Notes under the pieces: generated by a model
Told to the model about the DNA's origin: nothing
Seen by the model: only the letters and a program-made list of their open reading frames with translations
Databases searched by the model: none
In this document: one piece after another, positions 1 through 9,086 of the stretch
Position numbering within the stretch: the stretch's first letter is position 1
Layout: every line of letters begins with the position of its first letter
DNA from: an uncultured Halomonas sp.
GTDB lineage: Bacteria; Pseudomonadota; Gammaproteobacteria; Pseudomonadales; Halomonadaceae
Assembly (NCBI RefSeq): GCF_946887195.1
Contig: NZ_CAMPKE010000007.1
Coordinates: 62,001 to 126,000 of the forward strand
Direction: 5' to 3'
DNA: 64,000 nt
Made by a program: the position numbers and the translations under genes

Positions 1-563
1 ATGCCGACGGCGAAGGCCGGCAAAATCAGGTGGCTGAGCGTATCCCCAAAACTGCCGTCACCGACGCCGATCGCCGGCAACCAGCCGAGCTCCACGGCGA
101 AAATCAGCAGTGCGTAGATCGCCATGACGAACGAGGGAATCGCAATCGTGCTGACCGAGATCACCCCGACGATCTTGTCGATCAGCGAGTTACGCCGAAT
201 CGCCGAGTAGCATCCCAGCGGAATGCCGACCAGCGCCGCCCACACGATCGCGCTCAAGATCAGCGTGATCGTATAGGGCATCTGACCCAACACGATCTGA
301 CTGACCGGCCGCTGGGTGAAGACATCGGTGCCCATGTCGCCGCGCGCCACATCGACGAAGAAGTTGACGATCTGCAGTGGCAGCGGATCGTCGAGCCCCA
401 TCTTTTCATGGATTTCCGCGATCTGTTCCGGCGTGGCGCGTGGCCCGAGCACCACCGCTGCCGGATCGCCAGGCACGGCATGAATCATCACGAACAATAG
501 CGTCACGGCAAGTACCACGATCGCCACGGCAAGCAGCAGACGCTTGGCAAGATAAAACCACAT
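1..563 (-). CDS. ABC transporter permease, DppB/OppB family (N-terminal part, cut by window edge)
   Basis: Inner-membrane permease of a peptide-type (DppB/OppB) ABC importer. Reading the minus strand from the ATG at 563 gives an open frame to the window edge, about 187 residues. It starts MWFYLAKRLLLAVAIVVLAV, a first membrane helix, followed by the family signature AVPGDPA and a periplasmic loop with LGLDDPLPLQ-like spacing (here MGLDDPLPLQ). Further helices follow (ITLILSAIVWAALVGIPLG, then STIAIPSFVMAIYALLIFAVELG). It lies 58 bp downstream of the binding-protein gene on the same strand, so the two form an operon. The substrate is not determined; peptides, nickel and glutathione importers share this fold. 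The rest of the gene, and probably a DppC-type partner and ATPases, lie outside the window. Confidence 0.85.
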   Translation of the reverse strand, partial: MWFYLAKRLLLAVAIVVLAVTLLFVMIHAVPGDPAAVVLGPRATPEQIAEIHEKMGLDDPLPLQIVNFFVDVARGDMGTDVFTQRPVSQIVLGQMPYTITLILSAIVWAALVGIPLGCYSAIRRNSLIDKIVGVISVSTIAIPSFVMAIYALLIFAVELGWLPAIGVGDGSFGDTLSHLILPAFAVG

Positions 564-583
564 GAGCTAAAAACCTGGATGCC

Positions 584-606
584 GGCCAGGCCCGAGTGGC
601 CTGGCC
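584..606 (-). terminator. Intercistronic hairpin between binding protein and permease genes
   Basis: Perfect 9-bp GC-rich inverted repeat (584-592 and 598-606) with a 5-nt loop, lying between the stop of the binding-protein gene and the start of the permease gene. On the minus strand a short T run follows about ten bases later, so it is not a canonical terminator. In this transporter class such hairpins commonly stabilise the upstream binding-protein mRNA or cause partial termination; that role is inferred. Confidence 0.45.
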
Positions 607-621
607 TTGAGGATTCCCGCG

Positions 622-2211
622 CTAGGCGGCGTCGAAGAAGCGATAGAGCGGGCGCCCATCCGGTCGGGTCGCCGCGCCCATCACCGATTCGCGGTAGATG
701 TAGGGCGCGCCCTCATGAGTCAGGAAACGATAGGCACCCGAGTTCTCCATGATGTCCTGCATCTCGTGATACATCGCCGCGCGCTTGCCTTCGTCGGTGA
801 TCGTTACCGCCTTTTCATTGAGCTCATCGAAGCGCTCGCTGCAAAAGCGCTCCCAGTTCCACTCCCCAACCTGATCGCAGGTGAAGAAATAGGTGGCGTA
901 ATAGGGGTCGGGAACCATGGAGAAGCGCTGGATGATCAGTTGCATGTCCTTCCAGCGCTCGCCCTCGGATTCCATGCCGATGGTCCAGAACGAGCCGGGA
1001 TCCTGTACGTCGATTTCGAGCATGATGCCGACCTGGGCGAGTTGCGCCTGGAGCATCTCGGCCATGGTCGTGAACTTGGATTCGTTGAGCACGTCGATAC
1101 GCAGCGTCAGCCCTTCGGCACCGGCCTCCGCCAGGTATTGCCGGGCCTTTTCCAGGTCCCCCTCGGGCGGCACCAGCGCCCGGTCGCGATGCCCGACCAG
1201 CCCCGGCGCAATCATTCCGGTTGCCACCTCGGCCTGGCCGAAGTAACCCACCTCGAGCAATTGCGGCACGTTGATAGCCCACTGTATCGCGCGGCGCACA
1301 TTGATATCCTGAAGCTTGGGGTGGTCGGTATTCATGCCGACATAGACGTAGTAGAGCGATGGCCGCTCCTCGAGCGCGGTGTCCGGCAACGGCTCGGCCT
1401 TGAGCTGACTCAGCGAGGAAAGGCTGACGTGGGTGAAATCGATATCGCCCGCGCGGTAAGCGGTTTCCGCCGTCTTCGGGTCGCCGATCGGGCGAATGTG
1501 TATCTCATCGAAGCCCGGCTTCGGCCCAGTCCACTCGGGATTGCGAGTCAGGACCACCATTTGGTTGGGCCGCCAATCGGATAGTACATAGGGGCCTGAG
1601 AAGCACGGCGGCTTCATGCCGAAATCGCCGCCATCCTCGGTGACCTCCATCACCGCCTTCTTCGAGACGATATGGCCGGCGCCGTAAGGCAGCGTGATGT
1701 TCCATAGCGGCACGAAGGGACTCTTGAGCACGATGACGCCGGTGTAATCGTCCTCGACCTCGACATGATCTAGCGGCCCCCAGTCACCCGCGATCGGAGA
1801 ATGGTGCTTGATGATTCGCTCGAACGAGAACTTGGCATCCTCCGCCGTCATCTCACCGTAGCCATCGGTGAACATGATGCCCTTCTTGAGCCGAAAGCGG
1901 ATGTGCGTGGGGTCGATCTGCTCCACCGACTCCGCCGCCTGCAGTTGCGTTCCCCACTGCGTGCCCGGCTGGTAATGCAGGAGTTTGGAGTAGATGCAAT
2001 TCATCACGTCGACGTTGTAGGCATTCTGGTAGAAGCCGGGGTCGAGCTTGTTGATATCCGCGTAAGAGCGAGCGCGCAGCACCTTGCCCTGTGCCGCCCA
2101 GATCGCCTGAGGCAACGGCAATCCATAAGCCATGACACCGGCGGCGGTGGTCGCGCCGGCCTTGAGCAATTGGCGACGATTGAGCAATAGCCCGGATTTC
2201 CTATCCTGCAT
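622..2211 (-). CDS. Peptide-type ABC transporter substrate-binding protein (SBP_bac_5), Tat-exported
   Basis: Periplasmic solute-binding protein of family 5 (peptide/nickel/oligopeptide type), 529 residues from the ATG at 2211, which has GGAGAGGC just upstream. A longer reading frame continues to 2295 but lacks a good ribosome site. The N-terminus has a twin-arginine signal (NRRQLLKAGATTAAG around residues 11-25), which suggests export in a folded state. Family 5 features follow: the KLDPGFYQNAYNVDVM region, FRLKKGIMFTDGYGEMTAEDAKFSFER typical of the cluster near residue 100, and the C-terminal domain with NINVRRAIQWAIN-like sequence. It is the first gene of the operon with the permease at 1-563. 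The ligand cannot be read from the sequence. Confidence 0.88.
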   Translation of the reverse strand: MQDRKSGLLLNRRQLLKAGATTAAGVMAYGLPLPQAIWAAQGKVLRARSYADINKLDPGFYQNAYNVDVMNCIYSKLLHYQPGTQWGTQLQAAESVEQIDPTHIRFRLKKGIMFTDGYGEMTAEDAKFSFERIIKHHSPIAGDWGPLDHVEVEDDYTGVIVLKSPFVPLWNITLPYGAGHIVSKKAVMEVTEDGGDFGMKPPCFSGPYVLSDWRPNQMVVLTRNPEWTGPKPGFDEIHIRPIGDPKTAETAYRAGDIDFTHVSLSSLSQLKAEPLPDTALEERPSLYYVYVGMNTDHPKLQDINVRRAIQWAINVPQLLEVGYFGQAEVATGMIAPGLVGHRDRALVPPEGDLEKARQYLAEAGAEGLTLRIDVLNESKFTTMAEMLQAQLAQVGIMLEIDVQDPGSFWTIGMESEGERWKDMQLIIQRFSMVPDPYYATYFFTCDQVGEWNWERFCSERFDELNEKAVTITDEGKRAAMYHEMQDIMENSGAYRFLTHEGAPYIYRESVMGAATRPDGRPLYRFFDAA

Positions 2212-2607
2212 GGTCTGCCTCTCCGTATCGCTGTTTTCCTTGTTGGCTGACGAAGACCGGAAGACCCAACTCGTTGTTTTAACTCGCCAAAACACTTTGA
2301 CGTCATAAACGGCGAAAACGGTCGGGGCGAGCCTGGCCAGCGTACAGACTCTTCAACCTTTAGCAGTACCCCTGCGAAGTATGCAATTTTTGATTTGCCG
2401 CGACGGACATGAAAGAGAGACCCGGCGGAGGGCGTTACACGAGCGTAGAGGTAGGAATAGCTCATGCTCCACCAGGGGAGCACGAGGAAACTCATGGGCA
2501 AGTACGGGAGGCTGGGAGAAGCACCGATTCAGCGGCTGGCGCGGCGCATGGAGGGAGACTGCGTAATGACCGATTCGAGATGAAATGCTTACGCGAATGG
2601 CTTGGCG
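2212..2607. other. Non-coding stretch upstream of the binding-protein gene
   Basis: About 400 bp between two minus-strand genes. No frame looks coding: the candidates are short and without ribosome sites. A 6-bp hairpin (2465-2470 with 2477-2482, loop ACCAGG) is present. The promoter of the binding-protein operon must lie here, but no clear -35/-10 pair was identified. Confidence 0.5.
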
Positions 2608-2850
2608 TCAAGCGCGAGATTTGGCACGGCCAGCATGGCGAAACGAGGCCGTGGCGAATTCGCCCCGCTCTGCTAGCTGCCGGCTTCTCTCGGCTTCGTA
2701 GGCTTGGATGTTCTCCTCGAACCGCTTGCGCCTCGCCGTGGCGCGGGCATGCAAGGTCCATAAGCAGAAAGCGACGATAGTCAGGCCGATTGCCGCAGCG
2801 AACGCTTCCCAAGTCAACCATGCCGTTACGAGACCATTCAATTCAGGCAC
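2608..2850 (-). CDS. Small single-span membrane protein of unknown function
   Basis: 80-residue protein starting at a GTG (2850) with a strong GGAGGAG ribosome site eight bases upstream, which is why the start and the gene are accepted. Residues about 8-30 form one membrane helix (LTWEAFAAAIGLTIVAFCLW), followed by a very basic and glutamate-rich cytoplasmic segment (HARATARRKRFEENIQAYEAERSRQLAER) likely to form a helix or short coiled coil. It is divergent from the oxidase cluster that begins at 3076. No family is recognised. It could be an accessory membrane peptide of respiration, but only its position suggests that. Confidence 0.55.
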   Translation of the reverse strand: MPELNGLVTAWLTWEAFAAAIGLTIVAFCLWTLHARATARRKRFEENIQAYEAERSRQLAERGEFATASFRHAGRAKSRA

Positions 2851-2982
2851 TTAATACTCCTCCACCCAAGCAAGCACCATTTATCCACGACTCTCATACC
2901 TGCCGCAAGCGTAAAACCCAAATCGCTAATTCGGATTGCTGATTTCAAGATTACCACAAACCGGGGAGAGGTCACCTTTCCC

Positions 2983-3009
2983 TTGACATCGTTCGGGTTG
3001 GGCTACGCT
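2983..3009 (+). promoter_or_regulatory. Weak candidate promoter of the caa3 oxidase cluster
   Basis: A perfect TTGACA (2983-2988) stands about 70 bp before the subunit II start. The best -10-like hexamer is TACGCT at 3004-3009, only 15 bp downstream, so spacing is short and the assignment is tentative. Confidence 0.35.
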
Positions 3010-3075
3010 GAACGCTAAGTGCCATTGTCCGAAACGAGCCCCTGAATCGGGGCTACAGCCGAGCACGGTTCGATC

Positions 3076-4074
3076 ATGAGAGTAACCAGCACGACAAGGA
3101 TGGTTTACTGGCGCTCCCTCGCTGCTCTGTCGCTCGTGTCGGGCTGCACTGGAACCCAGTCGGCGCTGCAACCCGCAGGCGCCGGCGCCGAGCGGATCGC
3201 CCAGCTGTTCTGGTGGATGGGCGGCGGCGCCATCGTTATCTGGGTCGCCGTGATCGGCTTCGCGATCTACGCCACGCAGATCAAATCCGAGGCGCACAGC
3301 AGCCGTAGGGCCCACTGGTTGATCATTGGCGGTGGCGCGATCTTCCCGACCATCGTGCTGGGAACCCTGTTGATCTTCGGCCTGCAACTCATGCCATCGC
3401 TGAGCGCCCCGGCCAAGAGCGAATTTCAGGTCGCCGTCTCCGGCGAGCGGTGGTGGTGGCGGGTAACGTATACGACACCAGCCGGCGACAAGGTGAGGCT
3501 GGCCAACGAGATTCGCCTGCCGGTGGGCGAGCGGGTCGAATTCAGCCTCAGCAGTCCGGACGTCATCCACTCGTTCTGGATTCCCTCGCTGGGCGGCAAG
3601 GTCGACATGATTCCCGGCCGGGTCACCCGCCTGGTGCTGGAGCCGACCAGGCTCGGCACCTATCGCGGCGCCTGCGCCGAATATTGCGGCACCTCCCATG
3701 CGCTGATGAATTTCCATGTGGAGGTCATGGAACCCGAGGCGTTCGCCGCCTGGCTCGAGGGGCAAGCGGCGCCTGCCCAACCGCCGCAGGGCCCGATCGC
3801 AAAGCGTGGCCAGCAGGCCTTCATGGCCAACGGCTGCAGCGCCTGCCATGCCATTCGCGGCACGCCGGCCGACGGTACGCTGGGCCCCGACCTGACCCAT
3901 GTCGGCAGCCGACTGACCCTGGGCGCCGGCATCCTGCCCAACGACGTTGAGTCCTTCGTCCGCTGGATCAGCCATCCCGATCACATCAAGCCGGGGGTCA
4001 ACATGCCGGCATTCGGTATGTTGCCGAAGGATCAGCGAACCGCCATCGCCACCTACCTGGATGGGCTGAAATGA
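3076..4074 (+). CDS. ctaC: Cytochrome c oxidase subunit II with C-terminal cytochrome c domain (caa3 type)
   Basis: Electron-entry subunit of a haem-copper oxidase, 332 residues. A lipobox LVSGC ends at Cys24, so it is probably a lipoprotein. Two membrane helices follow (about 48-66 and 81-104). The periplasmic cupredoxin domain carries the complete binuclear CuA set: H165, C200, E202, C204, H208 and M211, with the aromatic patch GERWWWRV at 123-130 that passes electrons from cytochrome c. A fused cytochrome c domain has CSACH (C254, C257, H258) and a probable axial Met310 (GVNMPAFG). This fusion defines caa3-type oxidases. The next gene overlaps by four bases, so subunits II and I-III are translationally coupled. 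Confidence 0.95.
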   Translation: MRVTSTTRMVYWRSLAALSLVSGCTGTQSALQPAGAGAERIAQLFWWMGGGAIVIWVAVIGFAIYATQIKSEAHSSRRAHWLIIGGGAIFPTIVLGTLLIFGLQLMPSLSAPAKSEFQVAVSGERWWWRVTYTTPAGDKVRLANEIRLPVGERVEFSLSSPDVIHSFWIPSLGGKVDMIPGRVTRLVLEPTRLGTYRGACAEYCGTSHALMNFHVEVMEPEAFAAWLEGQAAPAQPPQGPIAKRGQQAFMANGCSACHAIRGTPADGTLGPDLTHVGSRLTLGAGILPNDVESFVRWISHPDHIKPGVNMPAFGMLPKDQRTAIATYLDGLK

Positions 4075-6599
4075 GCGCCGACATGGAAAACGACGACCGG
4101 GCCGACCGGGAGCGCCGTCAGGCTCAGGAAGAGCGGCTGAGCATACCCTGGGAGACGCCGCAACGCTGGCGCTACTGGTCGGCGGTCAACAACTCCGAAG
4201 TGGGAATGTGGTACACCGCCACTTCGTTCGTCTTCTTCCTATTCGCCGGGGTGCTGGCGCTGCTGATGCGCACGCAGTTGGCCGTACCGGAGAACGATTT
4301 CCTTTCGGCGCAGACGTACAACCAGGTCTTCACCCTGCACGGCTCGGTGATGATGTTCCTGTTCGGCGTGCCGATCTTCGAGGCCGTCTCCATCCTGATT
4401 CTGCCGCAGCTGCTCGGCGCTCGGGACCTGCCCTTTCCACGCCTGTCCGCTTATGGCTTCTGGAGCTTTCTGATCGGTGGCGTCTTCGTCTGCGGGTCGA
4501 TCTTCTTCGGCGTCGCGCCCGCAGGCGGCTGGTTCATGTATCCGCCCCTGGCGACGACGTATCAGGAGGGCCTGGGGGCGGATATCTGGCTGTTGGGGCT
4601 GTCGTTCATCGAAGTGGCGTCGATCGCCGCGGCGGTCGAGCTGATCGTCGGTGTACTCAAGACGCGACCGCCGGGCATGCGCATCAATCTGATTCCACTC
4701 TACGCCTGGTACATTCTGGTCGTGGCCGGCATGATTCTGTTCGCCTTCCCGCCACTGATCGCCGGCGATCTGCTGTTCGAACTGGAAAGGGCGTTCGACT
4801 GGCCCTTCTTCGACCCCAGCCGGGGTGGCGATCCGCTGCTCTGGCAGCATCTGTTCTGGATCTTCGGCCATCCCGAGGTCTACATCATTTTTCTACCGGC
4901 CATCGCGCTGGTGGCGATGATCGTGCCCACCTTCGCGAGGCGGCCCATCGTCGGCTATGGCTGGGTCGTGCTGGCCGCCGTCGGCACCGGCTTCATCAGC
5001 TTTGGCTTGTGGGTGCATCACATGTACACCACCGGCCTGCCGGACATTTCCCTGGCCTTCTTCTCGGCGGCCTCAGAAGCGGTGGCAATTCCCACGGGCG
5101 TGCAGATCTTCTGCTTTCTGGCGACGATCATCGCCGGCCGCTTCGTGCGCTCGGTGCCGATGCTGTTCGTCACCGGGGCCTTGGCGATCTTCGTGCTGGG
5201 CGGGCTCACCGGGGTGATGGTGGCCGTCGCGCCATTCGATTTCCAGGCCCACGACAGCTATTTCATCGTCGCTCATCTGCACTATGTTCTGATCGGCGGC
5301 ATGCTGTTCCCGGTGGTCGCCGGGCTTTTCTACTTCTACCCGATGGCCACCGGCAAACTGCTGGCGGAGAAGCCAGGCCGCTGGGCTTTCTGGCTGATGT
5401 TCATCGGCTTCAATACCGCGTTTCTACCGATGCACTTCACCGGCCTGCTGGGCATGCCGCGACGGGTGTTCACTTACCAGGCCGACCTCGGCTTCGATAC
5501 GCTCAATCTCATCTCCACCATCGGTGCCTTCATCCTGGCTGCCGGCATTGCCGTGCTGGTCTGCGAGGTGCTGCGACCGAAAAAGAAGCAGCCCTACGCC
5601 AAGCGCAACCCCTGGGGTGCGGGTACGTTGGAGTGGCTTGGAGAGGTGCCAGGCAAGCCGTGGGGGGTGCGCTCCATTCCCTTCATCGCGAGCCGCTATC
5701 CACTCTGGGATCAGCCGAACTTCATGGCGGATGTCGATGCCGGGCGCTTCTATCTGCCCGATGCCGAGGAGGGCGAGCGCGAGACGCTGATCACCTCGCC
5801 GATCGACGCCGAGCCAACTCAGTGCCTGCGCGTGCCGGGGCCGACGTTCATCACCTTGTGGGCGGCGGTATTCACCGGTGGCGCCTTCATTTTCGCGACC
5901 TATAAGTGGTACCTCGCCGCGGGCATCAGTGCCGCGCTGGCGGTTGCGACGGTGCTTGTGTGGCTATGGACCGGCACCGCGAAAATTCCCGAAAAGCGCA
6001 GCAAGGATGTGGGGCTGGGCCTCACCCTACCGCTGTATGCCTCGGGATCGATGTCGGTGAGCTGGTGGGCGACGTTCATCACCATGATCGGCGACATGAG
6101 CGCCTTCGCCAGCCTGGTCTTCGGCTATTTCTTCTTCTGGACCGTGCATGAGGATTTCCCGCCCGAGCCGGCTCCCGGCCCCGGGCTTGTCTGGCCGCTC
6201 ATCGCCGCGGCGCTCCTGCTCGGGGCCTGGCTATTCACGCTGCTGGCCAGGCGCTGGAACCGCCGCGATCGATCCGCCGGCTTCTACCTGTTGCTGGGGC
6301 TGGCGGCGCTACTGAGCGTTGCGGGCGCGCTGGCGCTGATGGCCGGGCCTTATCTCAGCGGGCTAGACCCCACGCGGCATGTCTACCCGGCCACCGTCTG
6401 GGTCCTGGTGCTGTGGGCGGTGATTCACGTCGGGATCGGCCTGATCATGCAGCTCTATTGCCTTGCCCGTCGTGCGGCCGGTCGGATGAGCGCCGAACAT
6501 GACATCGACATCCAGAACGTCACGCTCTACTGGCATTTCATGGCGATTACGGCGGTGATAACGATCGCCGTGATTGCCGGTTTTCCGATGGTGGATTAA
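4071..6599 (+). CDS. ctaD: Cytochrome c oxidase subunits I and III fused in one polypeptide
   Basis: 842-residue membrane protein that reduces oxygen to water and pumps protons. The first roughly 540 residues are subunit I: the low-spin haem region FTLHGSVMMFLFGVPI, the CuB/crosslinked-tyrosine motif FGHPEVYIIFLP, the histidine pair in WVHHMYTTGLP, and the haem ligands in SYFIVAHLHYVLIGG. After a soluble linker (roughly 515-600) a second membrane block begins, with SWWATFITMIGDMSAFASLVFGYFFF-like sequence typical of subunit III and further helices to the C-terminus. Separate subunit I is about 550 residues and subunit III about 200-280, so the length fits a fusion. Start ATG overlaps the ctaC stop. 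No separate ctaE is seen nearby, as expected. Confidence 0.93.
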   Translation: MSADMENDDRADRERRQAQEERLSIPWETPQRWRYWSAVNNSEVGMWYTATSFVFFLFAGVLALLMRTQLAVPENDFLSAQTYNQVFTLHGSVMMFLFGVPIFEAVSILILPQLLGARDLPFPRLSAYGFWSFLIGGVFVCGSIFFGVAPAGGWFMYPPLATTYQEGLGADIWLLGLSFIEVASIAAAVELIVGVLKTRPPGMRINLIPLYAWYILVVAGMILFAFPPLIAGDLLFELERAFDWPFFDPSRGGDPLLWQHLFWIFGHPEVYIIFLPAIALVAMIVPTFARRPIVGYGWVVLAAVGTGFISFGLWVHHMYTTGLPDISLAFFSAASEAVAIPTGVQIFCFLATIIAGRFVRSVPMLFVTGALAIFVLGGLTGVMVAVAPFDFQAHDSYFIVAHLHYVLIGGMLFPVVAGLFYFYPMATGKLLAEKPGRWAFWLMFIGFNTAFLPMHFTGLLGMPRRVFTYQADLGFDTLNLISTIGAFILAAGIAVLVCEVLRPKKKQPYAKRNPWGAGTLEWLGEVPGKPWGVRSIPFIASRYPLWDQPNFMADVDAGRFYLPDAEEGERETLITSPIDAEPTQCLRVPGPTFITLWAAVFTGGAFIFATYKWYLAAGISAALAVATVLVWLWTGTAKIPEKRSKDVGLGLTLPLYASGSMSVSWWATFITMIGDMSAFASLVFGYFFFWTVHEDFPPEPAPGPGLVWPLIAAALLLGAWLFTLLARRWNRRDRSAGFYLLLGLAALLSVAGALALMAGPYLSGLDPTRHVYPATVWVLVLWAVIHVGIGLIMQLYCLARRAAGRMSAEHDIDIQNVTLYWHFMAITAVITIAVIAGFPMVD

Positions 6600-6619
6600 C
6601 GGGAAGTCGCGAGGTTGGC

Positions 6620-7030
6620 ATGACACGACTCACGCAATTCGAGCACGAGGAGCGCAGGGCACCGCCGGAGCGACGCGAAACCCTGTGGCTGCTCACGTTG
6701 GGGCCGGCGATCTGGATCGTTTACTTTTTGCTGTCTTACATCACCGCCGCCATCTGGTGCGCCAAGATAGCGGATAGAGCCGGCATGTTGGGTGGCGCGC
6801 GTATCGCGATCGGTATTTACGCCGTGCTGGCGCTGCTCGGGATCGGCATCGTGATCTGGCGTGCCCTTCGCCGGGCGCGTTTCGGTACCGGGACGGTTCC
6901 GCACGACGCCGACAGCGCCGCCGACCGCCACCGCTTTCTCGGCTTTGCGACCCTGCTGCTGTGCGGCCTCTCGGCGGTCGCCACGGTGTATGTCGCCTTC
7001 GCCGCCGTCTTCATCGAAAGCTGCCGGTAA
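6620..7030 (+). CDS. Three-span membrane protein in the oxidase cluster, function unknown
   Basis: 136-residue hydrophobic protein with three predicted membrane helices (about 22-44, 58-80 and 106-132), starting 20 bp after the oxidase I-III gene with a GAGG ribosome site. The following gene starts inside its stop codon (TAATG at 7028-7032), so it is co-translated with the CtaG-like gene. The family was not recognised. Genes of this kind accompany caa3 clusters in gammaproteobacteria and may help assembly, but that is inferred from position only. An Arg/Asp-rich hydrophilic segment lies between helices two and three. Confidence 0.75.
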   Translation: MTRLTQFEHEERRAPPERRETLWLLTLGPAIWIVYFLLSYITAAIWCAKIADRAGMLGGARIAIGIYAVLALLGIGIVIWRALRRARFGTGTVPHDADSAADRHRFLGFATLLLCGLSAVATVYVAFAAVFIESCR

Positions 7031-7668
7031 TGCGCCGCTGGCCCACCCTCCTCAGCCTGTGCCTGCTGGCCGCCATTTGCCTGAGCCCGCTGCCGGAACT
7101 GGCCCGGCACAGTTTCAGCGCGCATATGGCTCTGCACATGACGATGGTAGCGGCCATCGCTCCCCTGCTGGCACTCGGCCTGGCCGGTGGCCGATTCGAC
7201 CCGGTGCCGGGGGCGCCAGCGCTGTTTTCGCCCTTTCTGGCTTCCGCGATCGAGTTCGTCGTGATCTGGGCCTGGCACGTGCCGGCGCTGCATCAGGCAG
7301 CCAGGCAATCGACGGTGCTGTTCGTGCTCGAATTGGCAAGCTACCTGGCGGTCGGCCTGCTGCTCTGGCTGGCGGCCTTGGGTGGCGTTCGGCGCGAGCG
7401 CGCCGCCGCGGGCATCGCCGGGCTGTTGCTGACATCGATGCACATGACACTACTGGGCGTGCTGCTGGCCCTGGCCGGCCGGCCTCTTTACGGGCATATG
7501 GCCATGGGGGAACTCGCGGCATTGCAGGATCAGCAAATCGGCGGCGTCATCATGCTCGGCGGCGGCGGCTCGATCTATCTCGCCGGCGGCCTGTACCTGC
7601 TCGCCGGCCTGTTACGAGGCGGGCCAGCAGCGAACCCCGGCTTTTCCGAGAAACGCTATGACAGGTAG
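7030..7668 (+). CDS. ctaG: CtaG/caa3-type oxidase assembly protein
   Basis: 212-residue polytopic membrane protein starting at the ATG that overlaps the preceding TAA. It matches the caa3_CtaG family: conserved histidines in SFSAHMALHMTMVAAIAPLLALG, WAWHVPALHQAA and LTSMHMTLLGVLLALAGRPLY, each near a membrane helix, and a C-terminal QQIGGVIMLGGGGSIY segment typical of the family. Members act in copper delivery or assembly of CuB in caa3 oxidases; this is the Bacillus-type CtaG, unrelated to the Cox11 protein also called CtaG. About six to seven helices are visible. It sits between an unknown membrane protein and a multihaem cytochrome c. Confidence 0.85.
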   Translation: MRRWPTLLSLCLLAAICLSPLPELARHSFSAHMALHMTMVAAIAPLLALGLAGGRFDPVPGAPALFSPFLASAIEFVVIWAWHVPALHQAARQSTVLFVLELASYLAVGLLLWLAALGGVRRERAAAGIAGLLLTSMHMTLLGVLLALAGRPLYGHMAMGELAALQDQQIGGVIMLGGGGSIYLAGGLYLLAGLLRGGPAANPGFSEKRYDR

Positions 7669-7676
7669 GTCAGCCC

Positions 7677-8942
7677 ATGCGTAAAACCATCAAGGCCGGA
7701 ATGGAAAGGCTCATCAACCTCGTGCGCCAGCTTGTCCATGAATTGGCCCGCCGCTGGCGACTGTTGCTGGTGAGTCTGGCGATCCTGGGCGTCGTGCTGG
7801 GTATCGGCGGTTTGCTCTTCGCGTGGTCGGGGCTGATGCCGATCAGCGCCAGCTCCGGCCACTGGCCCGTTACCCGCTGGGTGCTTCAGTTCGCCATGCA
7901 TAATGCCGTCGAAACCCACGCCATGACCGTCAAGAAGCCGGCAAAGACCGATCTGACCGATCCGACGCTGGTACTCAAGGGCGCCGGGCATTACGTCACC
8001 GGCTGCGTACCGTGTCATGGCGCGCCGGGGCAGGAACAATCCTTGATCGCGAAGCAGATGACGCCGGAGCCGCCCTTCCTGCCGCCCAAGGTCAAGGAGT
8101 GGACATCGGAGCAGCTGTTCTGGATCGTCAAGCACGGCATCAAGTTCACCCCCATGCCGGCTTGGGTGAGCTTGCAGCGCGACGATGAGGTGTGGGCGAT
8201 GGTGGCGTTCCTGCAGAAGCTGCCGACGCTAAGCCCGGAGCGCTACCGGCAGTTGGCCCATGGCGAGCTCGCCGATGCCGAAATCGCCGCGGGAACCGGG
8301 CTCGGTCGGTTGCTCCCGCCGGACGAGCCTCGGCATGCGGCACTGGCCAACTGCGCCCGCTGCCACGGCCTGGATGGCAACGGGCGCGGCCTGGGCGCCT
8401 TTCCCAAGCTTGCGGGCCAGAGCGAGGCGTACCTGCGCGCTAGCCTCGAAGCCTATGCCAGCGGCGATCGTCACAGCGGCATCATGCAGCCTATCGCCGT
8501 CAATCTGGATGAGGCGGCCATGCGCGCACTGGCCAGCCACTATGCGGGAATGGATCGCTCCGCCGCTCAGGAACCCGAGCCAAGCCAGGCCGCAGCTGAC
8601 GATCCGCCCGCAGGGAACACTGAGCCGGCGTCGATAGCCCGAGGCCGGGAGATCGCCAGGCAAGGCATTCCCGAGCAGGGCGTGCCCTCCTGCGTCGATT
8701 GCCATGGGCCGGGCCATGGGCCACGCAACCCTCACTACCCTGAGCTCGCCGGCCAGTATGCGGACTACATCGCCCTACAGCTGACGCTGTTCAAGGAGGG
8801 AAAACGCGGCGGCACCGCCTATGCCGACATCATGCATAGCGCGGTCGAGCGTATGGATGAGAAAGAGATGCGCGATGCGGCGCTTTATTATCATTCGCTG
8901 GGGCAGGAGCCGGGGGCCGTGCAAGGCGGCGAGCGGGAATGA
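7677..8942 (+). CDS. Membrane-anchored three-haem cytochrome c
   Basis: 421-residue c-type cytochrome with three CxxCH motifs: C110-C113-H114, C226-C229-H230 and C339-C342-H343. One N-terminal membrane helix (about 29-50, LLLVSLAILGVVLGIGGLLF) anchors it with the haem domains in the periplasm. The last two domains resemble cytochrome c4/class I repeats (FPKLAGQSEAYLRASLEAYASG and YPELAGQYADYIALQLTLFKEG), while the first is closer to cytochrome c domains of alcohol or aldehyde dehydrogenases. It is the last gene of the oxidase cluster, eight bases after ctaG, so it probably delivers electrons to the haem c of subunit II. The electron donor is unknown. Confidence 0.9.
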   Translation: MRKTIKAGMERLINLVRQLVHELARRWRLLLVSLAILGVVLGIGGLLFAWSGLMPISASSGHWPVTRWVLQFAMHNAVETHAMTVKKPAKTDLTDPTLVLKGAGHYVTGCVPCHGAPGQEQSLIAKQMTPEPPFLPPKVKEWTSEQLFWIVKHGIKFTPMPAWVSLQRDDEVWAMVAFLQKLPTLSPERYRQLAHGELADAEIAAGTGLGRLLPPDEPRHAALANCARCHGLDGNGRGLGAFPKLAGQSEAYLRASLEAYASGDRHSGIMQPIAVNLDEAAMRALASHYAGMDRSAAQEPEPSQAAADDPPAGNTEPASIARGREIARQGIPEQGVPSCVDCHGPGHGPRNPHYPELAGQYADYIALQLTLFKEGKRGGTAYADIMHSAVERMDEKEMRDAALYYHSLGQEPGAVQGGERE

Positions 8943-9086
8943 TTACGGAATAATCGGTTCGACCGGGCGCTTTGGTCTCGGTTGGGAATCGAGACATCAC
9001 GCGCCTTACAGCGCAGGCGTTGCCAACAAGAGACACCCGTGTACCGGGCCATGACATTTCATCACCGGGCATGCATATCTCTTAAG

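Noticed and set aside
2926..3984. 352-codon minus-strand frame opposite ctaC
   Set aside because: Antisense to a complete subunit II with all CuA ligands; Gly/Ala/Arg-rich shadow.
4208..5905. 565-codon frame overlapping the oxidase I-III gene
   Set aside because: Shifted frame of a real gene with Arg/His/Gly-rich translation and no ribosome site.
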